Below, one piece after another: positions 26,262 to 36,142 of a stretch of 64,000 nucleotides of DNA. Both the position numbers and the translations under genes were made by a program. The notes below the pieces were generated by a model that made no database searches, was not told where the DNA came from, and worked only from the letters and a program-made list of their open reading frames with translations. How positions within the stretch are numbered: the first letter of the stretch is position 1; each line of letters opens with the position of its first letter. Origin of the DNA: Bacillota bacterium. GTDB taxonomy: Bacteria > Bacillota > Clostridia > Lachnospirales > Lachnospiraceae. The stretch covers positions 248,001 to 312,000 of the forward strand of contig CABJAN010000001.1 in NCBI GenBank assembly GCA_902363515.1. Reading direction: 5' to 3'.

Positions 26262-28109
26262 TTAGCTTTCCCTCTGCTCTTTTATTTCTGTAATCTGCTC
26301 GTCTGTTAACGTTCCTCTTTTTACCATGTTTTCTAATACAGTATTCATATTTTCCATATCACTATTATACATTGTTCTTAATGCAGCCATATCACCTGCT
26401 TTAATAGGAACTGTTGATTTCCCAATTGCATCCACTATTTTTCCTTTATATGCATCAAAATTCAAAAACAAATCTCTTACAACAAAAAATTTCATTTCAC
26501 CTTTTTCGATTTTAGATGCAACAACCTTAAATGTATCCGCAATTTCTTCTGCACTCAATTTTTTCATATCTTTTATAATAGCCACCATTTGACCAGATTT
26601 AGCTCGTCCAATTCTTTCTAAAATTTCTTTCGTATTTTTACTGAATCCAGACTCGTCAATACTAAATCTTTTCAAATTTTCTCTTGTCAAATAAAAATAT
26701 TTTTCCAATCGATATTTTTCTAATTCAACAGGTTTGCATTCTAGCCACTTTTTTATTTGTGCTGTGTTCCACGGATTCTGAGCATCAACCTTTCCTTCCT
26801 TCACTTTTGTTCGAATTTCCTTAAATTCTTTATTTTCAGTATCAAATTCTTTATTCCATTCATTCAATTGTATAAACAAGTCATTATCCAGCTTTTGCAG
26901 CACTAATAATTTAGCTAAAATGGAAATATCAATTTCATCACCATAATAAATTTTTGCCAACTGGCGTTTGGTAATAAATGTGTTCAAAAAACGTTTTGCC
27001 TGGCGTGGATTGCCTTTCAATGTAGAAGCAACAATTTCCCTTATTTCATCAATAATTTTCGCCGTTTCTTTAAAAGCTGTTTTTCCCCCATCCTGCCAAT
27101 TCAACCCTAACTCATCAATCAACTTATTAATTTCTTCTAATGTAATTACATCCCCAGAAATTGTTCTTTTTTCTTCAAATATCTTATCTATTAGATGCTT
27201 AAAACTCTCTTGTTCCAAATAGCTTTGTGTGACCAGTAATAATAGATAATTTTGTATATCCTTTGCCGATAACTCCGGAATATATATTGGCAGTTGAATA
27301 ATTTTTTCAATGTATTCTTTGTCCAGTTCTACATCAAATCCATTCATTGGTGGATACTTTTCACGGATAGAGTACTTTATAACATTTTCATCTGCAGCAA
27401 TAATAAATGTTGTCCTGTCAACAGACAAGAATAGTTTAATTACTTCCAATATTTCAATTATTCGTTCTGGACGACATCTGTCTAAATCATCTATCATTAC
27501 AACTACATTTTTAATATCGTCACTTTTCAATGCATCAGAAAATTCCTCTCTAAATTTTCTGATATTGTTTATCGTGCTTTCATCATTTGATACATCTTCC
27601 TCTTTCCAATATTCATCTTTTAATGATTGTATGGAATTTGCTGCATTTTTGACTGTATTTCCAATTTCTTCAGCACTTCCCGTTACATTTAACAACATAG
27701 GCAATGGATTTCCTGTGGCCACGCTTTCAACTACAGGTGCAAGCGTGGATATTGCTTTTGTTCCTAACTTAAACCAGTCAACTCTTTTTATTAATTTTCC
27801 CAATTTCTTTTTAGTTTCTTCTACAGGAACTTCTTCTTTAAGTTCCTGTAATAAAGCCTCCATAATTGCGGTTTTAGCATCGTCATATGATTCAAACATC
27901 CATGCATTAATAGTTACACAAATAATTCCGTCCTGACTCTTAAGTTTTTCACCTATTAACTTCAATAAGGTTGATTTTCCTGCTCCCCATAATCCAAACA
28001 CACCGACTGTCAATGGATTATATTGTTCATTTTTTGCAATATCGGCAATTATTCTTGCATACGGCTCATAAAATAAAATATCAATATCTGACGCATTATC
28101 TAGCCACAT
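26262..28109 (-). CDS. qatA: QatA, KAP-family P-loop ATPase of the Qat system
   Basis: About 615 residues. KAP NTPase: Walker A FGLWGAGKSTL near residues 39-49, with a Walker B-like VVMIDDLDRCRPERI followed by EVIKLFL, typical of KAP ATPases, and GNPRQAKRFLN as a sensor-type motif. The long C-terminal helical part is probably a sensing or partner domain. The second in-frame Met (28109) is preferred because a GGGAGGG site lies 5 nt ahead; the first would add eight residues. Family knowledge: KAP ATPases often act as signalling NTPases in phage defence; here it is the first gene of qatABCD. Confidence 0.92.
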   Translation of the reverse strand: MWLDNASDIDILFYEPYARIIADIAKNEQYNPLTVGVFGLWGAGKSTLLKLIGEKLKSQDGIICVTINAWMFESYDDAKTAIMEALLQELKEEVPVEETKKKLGKLIKRVDWFKLGTKAISTLAPVVESVATGNPLPMLLNVTGSAEEIGNTVKNAANSIQSLKDEYWKEEDVSNDESTINNIRKFREEFSDALKSDDIKNVVVMIDDLDRCRPERIIEILEVIKLFLSVDRTTFIIAADENVIKYSIREKYPPMNGFDVELDKEYIEKIIQLPIYIPELSAKDIQNYLLLLVTQSYLEQESFKHLIDKIFEEKRTISGDVITLEEINKLIDELGLNWQDGGKTAFKETAKIIDEIREIVASTLKGNPRQAKRFLNTFITKRQLAKIYYGDEIDISILAKLLVLQKLDNDLFIQLNEWNKEFDTENKEFKEIRTKVKEGKVDAQNPWNTAQIKKWLECKPVELEKYRLEKYFYLTRENLKRFSIDESGFSKNTKEILERIGRAKSGQMVAIIKDMKKLSAEEIADTFKVVASKIEKGEMKFFVVRDLFLNFDAYKGKIVDAIGKSTVPIKAGDMAALRTMYNSDMENMNTVLENMVKRGTLTDEQITEIKEQRES

Positions 28110-28151
28110 AAAAACCCTCCCTTGCCTTTTCATACCATCATAGTTTCTTTT

Positions 28152-31100
28152 TTACTTTCCATATTTAGCTGGTTCTTCCGCCACCATTTGAACCTGCTCA
28201 TCTCGTTCAACTTTCCGGTAGTCCACGGTCTTTTTAGAACGCATTTCCCTATAAATCACCCCTGCTAACGCACTCATTACAGCATCGTACTTGCTTTTGT
28301 CCTCAAACAGTGATCCATAACTGTCCTGGGCCTCCATATAGCTTTCCATTGCTGCATTTCCAAACGCTGATGGAAAAATACTTTCTGTAAATATTCTTGG
28401 ATCAGAAGTGCGAGCCGAACTTTCCAGTTTATCATCTGCAATCAATTTATCATGCAAAGCACCCAGCATTACCCGATCACCTTCTGAAAACTGCCCTTTA
28501 TACTTTTCATTAATCTTGTCCAATATTTCATCCAATGTGCTTTTCTGTCTGTTTCCCTGTACTCCCTGTTTCTTGGAAGGAACATACTGACCATCAACTT
28601 TCTCCAGTGTTATTGCACCTTCGAATGTTTTCTGCAGCTTATAATATTCCAGTTTCAATTTTCCATCCAGATCAACTGGCTCTTCTTTTTCTTCTGGAAG
28701 CAGTCCAATCAGATAACTCAGAAACAAATATTCTTTATGCATATCTTCATCAAACATGCGAACTACCTGTGTAATATAGCTGTACCATCGGATCAACTTT
28801 CTTACCAGTCTTCTGAATTGATATCGTTCTTCCGGATTCTTCAAATTGTATCTGTCTGCTATCGGTTTCAACACACTCGTCATTTTTCCCATAGCAGTTG
28901 CATCTTGTCTTCCCGGATGATTCCATACGTCTATAAAAGCATTAATATCATTCTCATTATAAATCGCATAATCCAAAAGCTCTTTTTCTGTCTGGTAAAT
29001 CAAATCCACATTTACTTCCTGCTCAAGACTTGTCTCCTGATAAAATGGTTGAAATGCTTCTAGAATATCCTCTTTTTTATTTGCGAAATCCAACACAAAT
29101 GTATCTACTTTTCCAGGGCAGGTACGGTTCAAACGTGATAATGTCTGCACAGCCTTTACATTTTTCAGTTTTTTGTCCACAATCATAGTATGTAACAAAG
29201 GCTCATCGAATCCCGTCTGATATTTTTCTGCAACAACCAGGACATTAAAGTTATCATGAAACTCTTCCTTGGTCTGTCCTTCTGATATATGACTTCCATC
29301 TTTTCTGACATTTAATCCAGATTCTGTATATTCTTCGTCACCATCCTGCACGCTGCCGGAAAATGCCGCTAAAATATCCATATCTGCATAATGCCGTTCT
29401 TGAATATACCGTTTAATTTCATGGAAATATCGAACTGCAGCCAGTCTGGAGTCTGTGACTAGCATCATTTTCCCTTTTCCATCAATTTTATTTTTGGTCG
29501 TTTCCCGAAAAGTTTCTACAATAATTTGCGATTTCTGGCTGATATTATATGGATGCAATTTCTCATACTTTTTAATAATCTTTGTTGCTCTGCTCTCTGG
29601 AAGCTCTGGATTTTCCGGTGTATCTTTTGCTATCTTGAAACAAGTACTGTATGTCATGTAGTTCTGCAGTACATCCAAAATAAATCCTTCTTCAATCGCC
29701 TGTCTCATACTATAAATATGAAATGGATGAAAACTTCCATCAGTCCATTGGCTACCAAACATCTCTAATGTCGCTGGTTTCGGAGTCGCTGTAAATGCAA
29801 AAAATGATAAGTTCGGATGCTTTCCATGTGTCAGCATTTCCTGAACAAGTTTATCATTTCTGTCAATTTCATCTTCTGCTTTCCCCTCTATTTCTGCATA
29901 TTCCCGTAATGCTGCCTCTGTATCTGCTAATGCGGCCTTCAATTTCATTGCCGAACTTCCAGTCTGTGAAGAATGTGCTTCGTCAACAATGATCGCAAAG
30001 TTTCTTCCGGCCACCTTATCCACTTCCTGATAAATCACCGGAAATTTCTGCAAAGTAGTTACAATAATTCTTGAACCATTATTAATTGCATCTCTCAAAT
30101 TTTTTGAATTCTTTTTATCATCAATCGTCTCTACTGCACCTATCGTATGGTCAAATCCTGAAATCGTTTCCTGTAGCTGAGCATCTAGCACAGTTCGATC
30201 TGTCACTACAATAACACTGCTGAAAACAGATATATCATTGGCATCATGCAAGGATGCCAGTCTATATGCTGTCCAGGCAATCGAATTTGATTTTCCAGAT
30301 CCGGCACTGTGCTGGATCAGATAATTGTGCCCCGTTCCTTCTTTCCGTACATCTGCAATTAACTTACGCACCACATCCAACTGATGATATCTTGGAAATA
30401 TCAGTGTTTTCTTTTTCGTAACCTGCTCTGTGCCATCCGACAAACGTTTCTTTTCTTCTTTGATTTGCAAATGGATAAACTTCTGAATGATATCCATCAT
30501 ACTGTCTTTCTGAAATACATACTCCCAGAAGTACGCCGTCGGATAGCCATTCGGATTTGCCGGATTTCCTTTTCCGCCATCCTTTCCTGCACCATTGGAA
30601 CCTTGATTGAATGGAAGAAAATATGTATTCTTTCCTTCCAGCTTTGTTGTCATCCAGACTTCCAACTGATCAATGCAGAAATACCCTAAAATTCTTTTAT
30701 TGAACTGAAAACAAATTTCTCTTGGATCACGATCATACATCCACTGCCGTTTTGCATGATCTACGTTCTGTCCGGTATACTGATTCTTTAATTCCAGTGC
30801 AAATACCGGAATTCCATTCACAGCCAGAACCATATCCACAGAATTGTGTGTATCATTGGAATAAAACCATTGTCTGTTACAGGTAATCTCATTCTTTTCG
30901 TATAAAGACATCGCCGTCTGATTCAGACCTGATTCCGGTTTAAAATAGCAGACTTTAAATGGAATTCCTCTGTGTTTAAAACCATGACGTAACACAGAAA
31001 TGAGACCATCCATATCACAGGCATTATTGAACGCAAGACAAAATTTCCGTTCTGGATCTACTTTGTTTTGTAATAAAAAACGCTTCCATTCCTTCGGTTG

Positions 31101-31253
31101 TGTTTTCTGCACAAAACGTAGCAAAGTATCTTTATATACACCTAACTGCGGATCGTATGTATCATGGTTGTGTGTATATCCACCTGCTGGCGATAAAAAG
31201 AATTCTTCAATATCTGATTCAAAACGTTTCTCTGTAGTAACATCTATGCTCAA
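28152..31253 (-). CDS. hsdR: Type I restriction enzyme R subunit HsdR
   Basis: A 1033-residue endonuclease/translocase. The N-terminal PD-(D/E)xK nuclease has D140 and E154-x-K156 (VFALELKN). The Q-like motif RYHQLDVVR precedes Walker A HSAGSGKS (about 316-322); the DEAD-type box is VDEAHSSQTG and later motor motifs include TATPK and QTLSRLNR. The start is TTG overlapping the hsdS stop (TTGA), with GGAGGT upstream. It cleaves DNA after translocation when HsdM/HsdS find unmethylated sites. Full length, no frameshift seen. Confidence 0.95.
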   Translation of the reverse strand: MSIDVTTEKRFESDIEEFFLSPAGGYTHNHDTYDPQLGVYKDTLLRFVQKTQPKEWKRFLLQNKVDPERKFCLAFNNACDMDGLISVLRHGFKHRGIPFKVCYFKPESGLNQTAMSLYEKNEITCNRQWFYSNDTHNSVDMVLAVNGIPVFALELKNQYTGQNVDHAKRQWMYDRDPREICFQFNKRILGYFCIDQLEVWMTTKLEGKNTYFLPFNQGSNGAGKDGGKGNPANPNGYPTAYFWEYVFQKDSMMDIIQKFIHLQIKEEKKRLSDGTEQVTKKKTLIFPRYHQLDVVRKLIADVRKEGTGHNYLIQHSAGSGKSNSIAWTAYRLASLHDANDISVFSSVIVVTDRTVLDAQLQETISGFDHTIGAVETIDDKKNSKNLRDAINNGSRIIVTTLQKFPVIYQEVDKVAGRNFAIIVDEAHSSQTGSSAMKLKAALADTEAALREYAEIEGKAEDEIDRNDKLVQEMLTHGKHPNLSFFAFTATPKPATLEMFGSQWTDGSFHPFHIYSMRQAIEEGFILDVLQNYMTYSTCFKIAKDTPENPELPESRATKIIKKYEKLHPYNISQKSQIIVETFRETTKNKIDGKGKMMLVTDSRLAAVRYFHEIKRYIQERHYADMDILAAFSGSVQDGDEEYTESGLNVRKDGSHISEGQTKEEFHDNFNVLVVAEKYQTGFDEPLLHTMIVDKKLKNVKAVQTLSRLNRTCPGKVDTFVLDFANKKEDILEAFQPFYQETSLEQEVNVDLIYQTEKELLDYAIYNENDINAFIDVWNHPGRQDATAMGKMTSVLKPIADRYNLKNPEERYQFRRLVRKLIRWYSYITQVVRMFDEDMHKEYLFLSYLIGLLPEEKEEPVDLDGKLKLEYYKLQKTFEGAITLEKVDGQYVPSKKQGVQGNRQKSTLDEILDKINEKYKGQFSEGDRVMLGALHDKLIADDKLESSARTSDPRIFTESIFPSAFGNAAMESYMEAQDSYGSLFEDKSKYDAVMSALAGVIYREMRSKKTVDYRKVERDEQVQMVAEEPAKYGK

Positions 31254-32548
31254 GATTCTGGCACCTCCTTCTTCCCGGTAACATACTCATAAATCAGGGA
31301 TTTTTTGTAATTTTCCAGTTCACTTATGAACTGCTCTTTCTTAAAAATAACAGTTTCAATACAACCACATTTTTCTTTTAAATAATCTACAATTTCATTC
31401 TGCTCATCTATACTTGGCAAAGGAATTGTGAATGCTAACACCTTACTTGAACTTGTGCATGCAAGATTCGTTGTTTTTACCGCAGTAACATCAAAATAAG
31501 TACGTCCAACAGATGAAGCTGTTAAATATTCTAAATAATATGGATTTAACAGTTTCTCTTTTACTTTAACAGCAAAAATGTGATTCTGATGCAAGCATGG
31601 TGTGATTCGTCCATCCCATACACAACCGCGTCCCAGCTTATCCCTGTCCCCTCCTTCTGTCATGAGAACTTCTCCAGCTGATATGCTATATTTCTCTATT
31701 TCATCTTTACTTACTTGAAGAACAGCAATATCATTCGTATCTACATAACCATCCTGGACATTTGCTACTCTTAAATATGGCATTTCAACTAATTCAGTAT
31801 ATTTTGAATATGTTTTTCCCAATGTAATCCCAGATCTTATACTTGCACAATGTCGTAGTTGTGTTACTTTCCATGAAGCCGGAATTTTACCTATCCACTC
31901 AGTTCCGCTCTCCTTCATCGTATCATTTTCATTGATCCCTTTGGTTACAATTTGTGTAATAAATGACTGCTTTAAATTTCGATATTCCTCGATAGCTACT
32001 TTAGATTTTTCTATTGCTAAATTTATTTTCTCACATTGTCCATCTAAAAAATCTGCAATTTTTTTCTGCTCATATTTATTGGGCAACGGAGCAAAAAAAT
32101 TATTAAAAATTCCTAACGTCACATGTTGCATAAAAATACCATGTTTATTGTCATTATTCATATTTTCCATGACAACTTTCAGTAGCCAAAAGAAATATTC
32201 TGGTGAAATACTTTCCTCATTAGGAAGTGCTTTAAATATATGCTGATTCAACCATCCATAATCTTTTTTCCAAATAAAAGCTTCTAATGTTGCCGCCCAC
32301 GATACTAGAATATCACCTTTTTTGATTAGATACTTATTATCTAAATTTCCGCTATAATAATTAGGTTTATCATTAGAACCAGTCAAATCTTGAATACGGA
32401 TGATTCGAATTCCTGTATTCCCCCAATCATCTGGTTTAAATGCATATCCATTAATATAAGTTCCTAAATATTTTAATTTTGTGATTTCCCAATCCTCTGG
32501 TATCTCTCCCAACCATTCAACCCCAGAATCTTTCATCTCCCTACTCAT
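31250..32548 (-). CDS. hsdS: Type I restriction specificity subunit HsdS
   Basis: About 432 residues. Two target-recognition domains: TRD1 begins MKDSGVEWLGEIPEDWEITKLKYL and TRD2 begins MKESGTEWIGKIPASWKVTQLRH. They are separated by conserved helical spacers (KIADFLDGQCEKINLAIEKS; EIVDYLKEKCGCIETV). A longer frame runs 35 codons back into hsdM, but the ATG at 32548, just after the hsdM stop and behind GGGGGTG, is the true start. The TRD pair defines a bipartite recognition site that cannot be deduced by eye. Confidence 0.94.
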   Translation of the reverse strand: MSREMKDSGVEWLGEIPEDWEITKLKYLGTYINGYAFKPDDWGNTGIRIIRIQDLTGSNDKPNYYSGNLDNKYLIKKGDILVSWAATLEAFIWKKDYGWLNQHIFKALPNEESISPEYFFWLLKVVMENMNNDNKHGIFMQHVTLGIFNNFFAPLPNKYEQKKIADFLDGQCEKINLAIEKSKVAIEEYRNLKQSFITQIVTKGINENDTMKESGTEWIGKIPASWKVTQLRHCASIRSGITLGKTYSKYTELVEMPYLRVANVQDGYVDTNDIAVLQVSKDEIEKYSISAGEVLMTEGGDRDKLGRGCVWDGRITPCLHQNHIFAVKVKEKLLNPYYLEYLTASSVGRTYFDVTAVKTTNLACTSSSKVLAFTIPLPSIDEQNEIVDYLKEKCGCIETVIFKKEQFISELENYKKSLIYEYVTGKKEVPES

Positions 32549-32549
32549 A

Positions 32550-34310
32550 TCATTCACCCCCAAACAAAGCATCCAAACTGCTCTGAATTTCCAGTTCCAG
32601 TTCATGCAGACGCACTGCAATTTCTTCCACTGGTTCCGGTGCCTGATATTCATAGAAATATCTTGTCATTGGAATCTCATATCCTTTTTTCGTTTTCTTC
32701 TTGTCAATCCATGCTTCCGGTGCATATGGTAATACTTCTCGTTTGAAATACTCCTTGATATCTTCTGTCAAAGGTACATTTTCTGTATCACGCAGAGATG
32801 TATCTGCTACAGGCTTTCCCTTCTTTAATACAATTTCTCCATTTTCATCTCTCTGGGGTTGTTCTACGACAATCTTCTGGTATCCAAATTCCTCTGTATC
32901 GAATATTTTGCTCTGGCAATAAATACCTTCCTTATCTCCATATACAGCATCATTTTCAAATGCACCATAAGCCTTTACAATCAAATCACGACACTGATCC
33001 GTAATATCATTTCTTTTTGTTCCAATACTTTTTCTTCTTGCTTCATAACAATGTGATGCATCTATCAACTGCACTTTTCCAGTTCTATGCAACGGTTTAT
33101 CTTTGGAACAAATCCAGATGTAGGTACTGATGCCTGTATTCATAAACATATCGGTTCCTAATTGCACGATTGCATCCAGCCAGTCATTTTCAAGCATATA
33201 TCTTCTGATTTCTGACGGTCCACTTCCCGCATCTCCGGAAAACAATGGCGAACCGTTCTGAATAATTGCCATTTTCCCATTTGGTGCAAGCTTGGAAAGA
33301 CCATTTAATACAAACAACTGCTGACCATCTGATATTTTCGGAAGTCCCGGTGCAAATCTTCCCAGATCACCTTTCTTTGCTTCTGCTTCCACTGCTGCCT
33401 TTTCTCTTTTCCAGTCGATTCCAAAAGGCGGATTGGAAATGATATACTGGAACTGATAGCCACTAAACTGATCTTCTGACAAAGTATCACCGAACCTCAT
33501 ATTATTCGGATCACCACCCCGAATCATCATATCTGCTTTTGCAATCGCAAAAGTGGACGGATTGAACTCCTGACCAAAACAGGTAACGCCAATCTCTGTA
33601 TTTAATTCCTGAATTCTTTCTTCCATACAGCTAAGCATCTGAGAGGTTCCCATTGCCATATCATACACAGTTACATTCCCCCCCTTACTCAGATCCGCAT
33701 CGGATAAAAGCAAGTCTGTCATCAAATAAATGATATCTCTACTGGTAAAATGTGCTCCTGCTTCTTCACCGAAAGACTCTGAAAATCGCTTTACCAGATC
33801 CTCAAAAATATAACCACAATCTACAGCACTGATTTTATCCGGTCCCAGGTAACCTTTCTGGGAATTGAATTCTTTGATAACCAGATATAATGTATTGCTT
33901 TCTACCATTCTGCGGATAATGTTGTCAAAATCAAACTTCGATAACACATCCTGGACATTTGCAGAAAATCCATTTAAATAATCTCTAAAATTTGCTTCGA
34001 TATTTTCCGGATCAGCAAGCAATGAATCAAATGTATATTTGCTGATATTATAAAACTGATACTGAGAGGCTGTTGTCAAAAATCCATCAATAACTGCAAA
34101 TTTCTTTACTTCCTCATACTTTTCAAGTACTGCTTTATGCGTCGACAATAGGCAGTCATGAAATCTTTTTACTACTGTCATTGGTAAGATTACCAAACCA
34201 TATTCATGTGGTTTGAATGGTCCTCTAAGCATATCTGCTACATTCCAGATCATCGTCGCTTTTTCTGCTATATTGGTTCCAACTACATCAAATTTATTAT
34301 TCTCGTTCAT
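32550..34310 (-). CDS. hsdM: Type I restriction modification methylase subunit HsdM
   Basis: A 586-residue N6-adenine methylase. N-terminal helical HsdM domain; motif X-like GAHFTSRDII (about 185-194); SAM-binding motif I is the unusual DMAMGTSQML (217-226), lacking the usual DPxxGxGG; catalytic motif IV NPPF is canonical (293-296). C-terminal part ~430-586 resembles HsdM tails that contact HsdS. The start follows the upstream gene's stop directly, with GGAGG. It methylates host sites together with HsdS. The motif I variant may be a subfamily trait. Confidence 0.93.
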   Translation of the reverse strand: MNENNKFDVVGTNIAEKATMIWNVADMLRGPFKPHEYGLVILPMTVVKRFHDCLLSTHKAVLEKYEEVKKFAVIDGFLTTASQYQFYNISKYTFDSLLADPENIEANFRDYLNGFSANVQDVLSKFDFDNIIRRMVESNTLYLVIKEFNSQKGYLGPDKISAVDCGYIFEDLVKRFSESFGEEAGAHFTSRDIIYLMTDLLLSDADLSKGGNVTVYDMAMGTSQMLSCMEERIQELNTEIGVTCFGQEFNPSTFAIAKADMMIRGGDPNNMRFGDTLSEDQFSGYQFQYIISNPPFGIDWKREKAAVEAEAKKGDLGRFAPGLPKISDGQQLFVLNGLSKLAPNGKMAIIQNGSPLFSGDAGSGPSEIRRYMLENDWLDAIVQLGTDMFMNTGISTYIWICSKDKPLHRTGKVQLIDASHCYEARRKSIGTKRNDITDQCRDLIVKAYGAFENDAVYGDKEGIYCQSKIFDTEEFGYQKIVVEQPQRDENGEIVLKKGKPVADTSLRDTENVPLTEDIKEYFKREVLPYAPEAWIDKKKTKKGYEIPMTRYFYEYQAPEPVEEIAVRLHELELEIQSSLDALFGGE

Positions 34311-36038
34311 TTATTTTTCCTCCGTATAAATATGTTCCAGTTCTTCTGTTGCCTTTTCCAGTTTGTATTTTAATTCTTTAATCTCACTTAGCTTCGCATA
34401 ATATTGATCTGCAATTTTTTTCTGACTTTCTAAATCCGGCAACGGAATTATCACCTTTTTTAATCCTTCCACCGGTAGATTTAACAAGGTAGCACCTACT
34501 GCGACTCTGGATAAAGCCGCCTTCCCATTTTCGCTTTCCAGATACGCTTTTAAGAAATAAGGATTTATCTTATCTTCATCCAGTTCAATAACATAGAGAT
34601 TTCCATTTGCCAAAATCTTATTGCCTTCTTGTACAGACGCAATCGCCATTTTCACCGGCGATGCATTTTTGGAAATTACCAGACTTCCATTTTTTATACA
34701 ATATTTTTCATATTTAGAGTCTATTCCCTTTAAATATGGAAGCTCGTCACTAATGATTCCATCCTGTAAATTTGCCAACATCAAGTACTGCATGTTCGTC
34801 GGTTTATCTGATACAATTTCATCTAAAACAGATGCTTTAATTTGTGCTCCTCTTGTTATATTCTTTATTACAGTTTCAAAAAGCACACCATTTTTTACAA
34901 CTGTTTCTTGTTGAAGATATCTTGAAGGATTAAGAACATATTCATTTTCCGCCACCTCTTCAATAGAAACCTGTCTTGAATTTTTGTCATCGGTATTCAA
35001 CAATTCAACAATCTCAGAAATATTTTCATCACTAAGAATGTTCTGTCTCCGTCCGACCGATACCATTTCTGTTGCATCTATCATTCTTATATTTTTATTA
35101 TTTCTGCTTAGCACCAGTAATGAACATGCAATTCCTGTATTTAAATATAAATTTTGCGGAAGAGCAATCACTGCTTCCACAAATCCTCGTTTTATAAATT
35201 TTTCACGAATGATTGTATTATTTCCACCATTCCAAGTAACTCCATTACTTACCGAAATAACAGCCTTACCATTTTTATTAAGGTGATTCATGACATTTAT
35301 AATAAATATCCAGTCTCCTGCTGCCACCTTCTGTACTTCTGGTATCTCATCATATATTGCTTGTAATGCTTCGTTACTTCCAATGCTGTCTTTTGCTTTT
35401 ATTCCCCATGGATAATCACAGAATATTTTATCAAACATCAAATTATCCTTTATATTTAAAACTGATTTTTGCTCAATTTTTACCCGATCAGATATCAATT
35501 CTGTACGGATTGCTGACACTTCTTTTACATCTCGCACAATCTCTGTACCATAAAATTGTGATTCTGGACTCTTTTCTATGGCACTCACAAGAAACGAACC
35601 AATTCCGCTGCAAAAATCTGCCACCTTATCATTTGAAATCTGAAGAATCTCATTTGCCAGCTTTATGACACTCTGCGGTGTTTCACATTCTCCCATGAAA
35701 CGATTCCCCTGTAATTGCCACCATAAAACAGTCGCTAAAAGTGCAGCTTCTGAATATTCTTCTGAAATTTCTATTGCAACATTCCATAAATTTCCAATAT
35801 TTTCTTTTATGAAACTGACTCTTTCTGGTGAAAAAGTCAGCTCCACATATTCTTTTAACTGGTTTATATCTGTTATCTTATTTTTTAAGGATACATAGGC
35901 CACATATGCTAAACAAAACCCACCGTACATAGAAGCATTTCCAAATTCTCTTATCCTGTTTGAAATATTCCAGCTAATCTCTTCAACTTTTGAGATTTCT
36001 TTTGCTTTTAGCTCTTTAACCGAAGTCTTCAATGCCAC
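34311..36038 (-). CDS. N6-methylase fused to a half-specificity (TRD) domain
   Basis: A 575-residue fusion heading the defence operon. A helical N-terminal domain (1-110) is followed by a motif X-like GECETPQSVI (116-125), SAM motif I DFCSGIGSFL (141-150) and, where NPPF/Y is expected, DYPW (208-211) with the first Pro of the catalytic motif replaced by Tyr. From about residue 385 it turns into one HsdS-type TRD plus helical spacer (LPDLESQKKIADQYYAKLSEIKEL). It is therefore an M-S single chain with half a specificity subunit. The GTG start at 36038 lies too close to AGGAGG; a TTG at 36032 has better spacing. It may form a second methylase or modulate the HsdMSR complex. Confidence 0.85.
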   Translation of the reverse strand: MALKTSVKELKAKEISKVEEISWNISNRIREFGNASMYGGFCLAYVAYVSLKNKITDINQLKEYVELTFSPERVSFIKENIGNLWNVAIEISEEYSEAALLATVLWWQLQGNRFMGECETPQSVIKLANEILQISNDKVADFCSGIGSFLVSAIEKSPESQFYGTEIVRDVKEVSAIRTELISDRVKIEQKSVLNIKDNLMFDKIFCDYPWGIKAKDSIGSNEALQAIYDEIPEVQKVAAGDWIFIINVMNHLNKNGKAVISVSNGVTWNGGNNTIIREKFIKRGFVEAVIALPQNLYLNTGIACSLLVLSRNNKNIRMIDATEMVSVGRRQNILSDENISEIVELLNTDDKNSRQVSIEEVAENEYVLNPSRYLQQETVVKNGVLFETVIKNITRGAQIKASVLDEIVSDKPTNMQYLMLANLQDGIISDELPYLKGIDSKYEKYCIKNGSLVISKNASPVKMAIASVQEGNKILANGNLYVIELDEDKINPYFLKAYLESENGKAALSRVAVGATLLNLPVEGLKKVIIPLPDLESQKKIADQYYAKLSEIKELKYKLEKATEELEHIYTEEK

Positions 36039-36077
36039 TTCCTCCTTTGGTTATTCACAATCAATTTCCATATTTTT

Positions 36078-36113
36078 ACTATAGCACCCACATTATTGAT
36101 TGTCAATAATCAA
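36078..36113 (-). promoter_or_regulatory. Promoter and palindromic operator of the defence operon
   Basis: On the minus strand -35 TTGACA (36106-36101), 17-nt spacer and -10 TATAGT (36083-36078), a near-consensus sigma-A promoter. The -35 is embedded in an 18-bp palindrome TTGATT-N6-AATCAA (36096-36113), which suggests control by a repressor. It would drive 34311-36038 and the eight genes downstream. Confidence 0.8.
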
Positions 36114-36142
36114 ATTTGGTTTTTGATAACCATTGTTGATTT

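Noticed and set aside
27310..27936. 208-codon plus-strand open frame inside qatA
   Set aside because: Shadow of an AT-rich coding strand (Ser/Ile/Phe-rich product), opposite a confident KAP ATPase.
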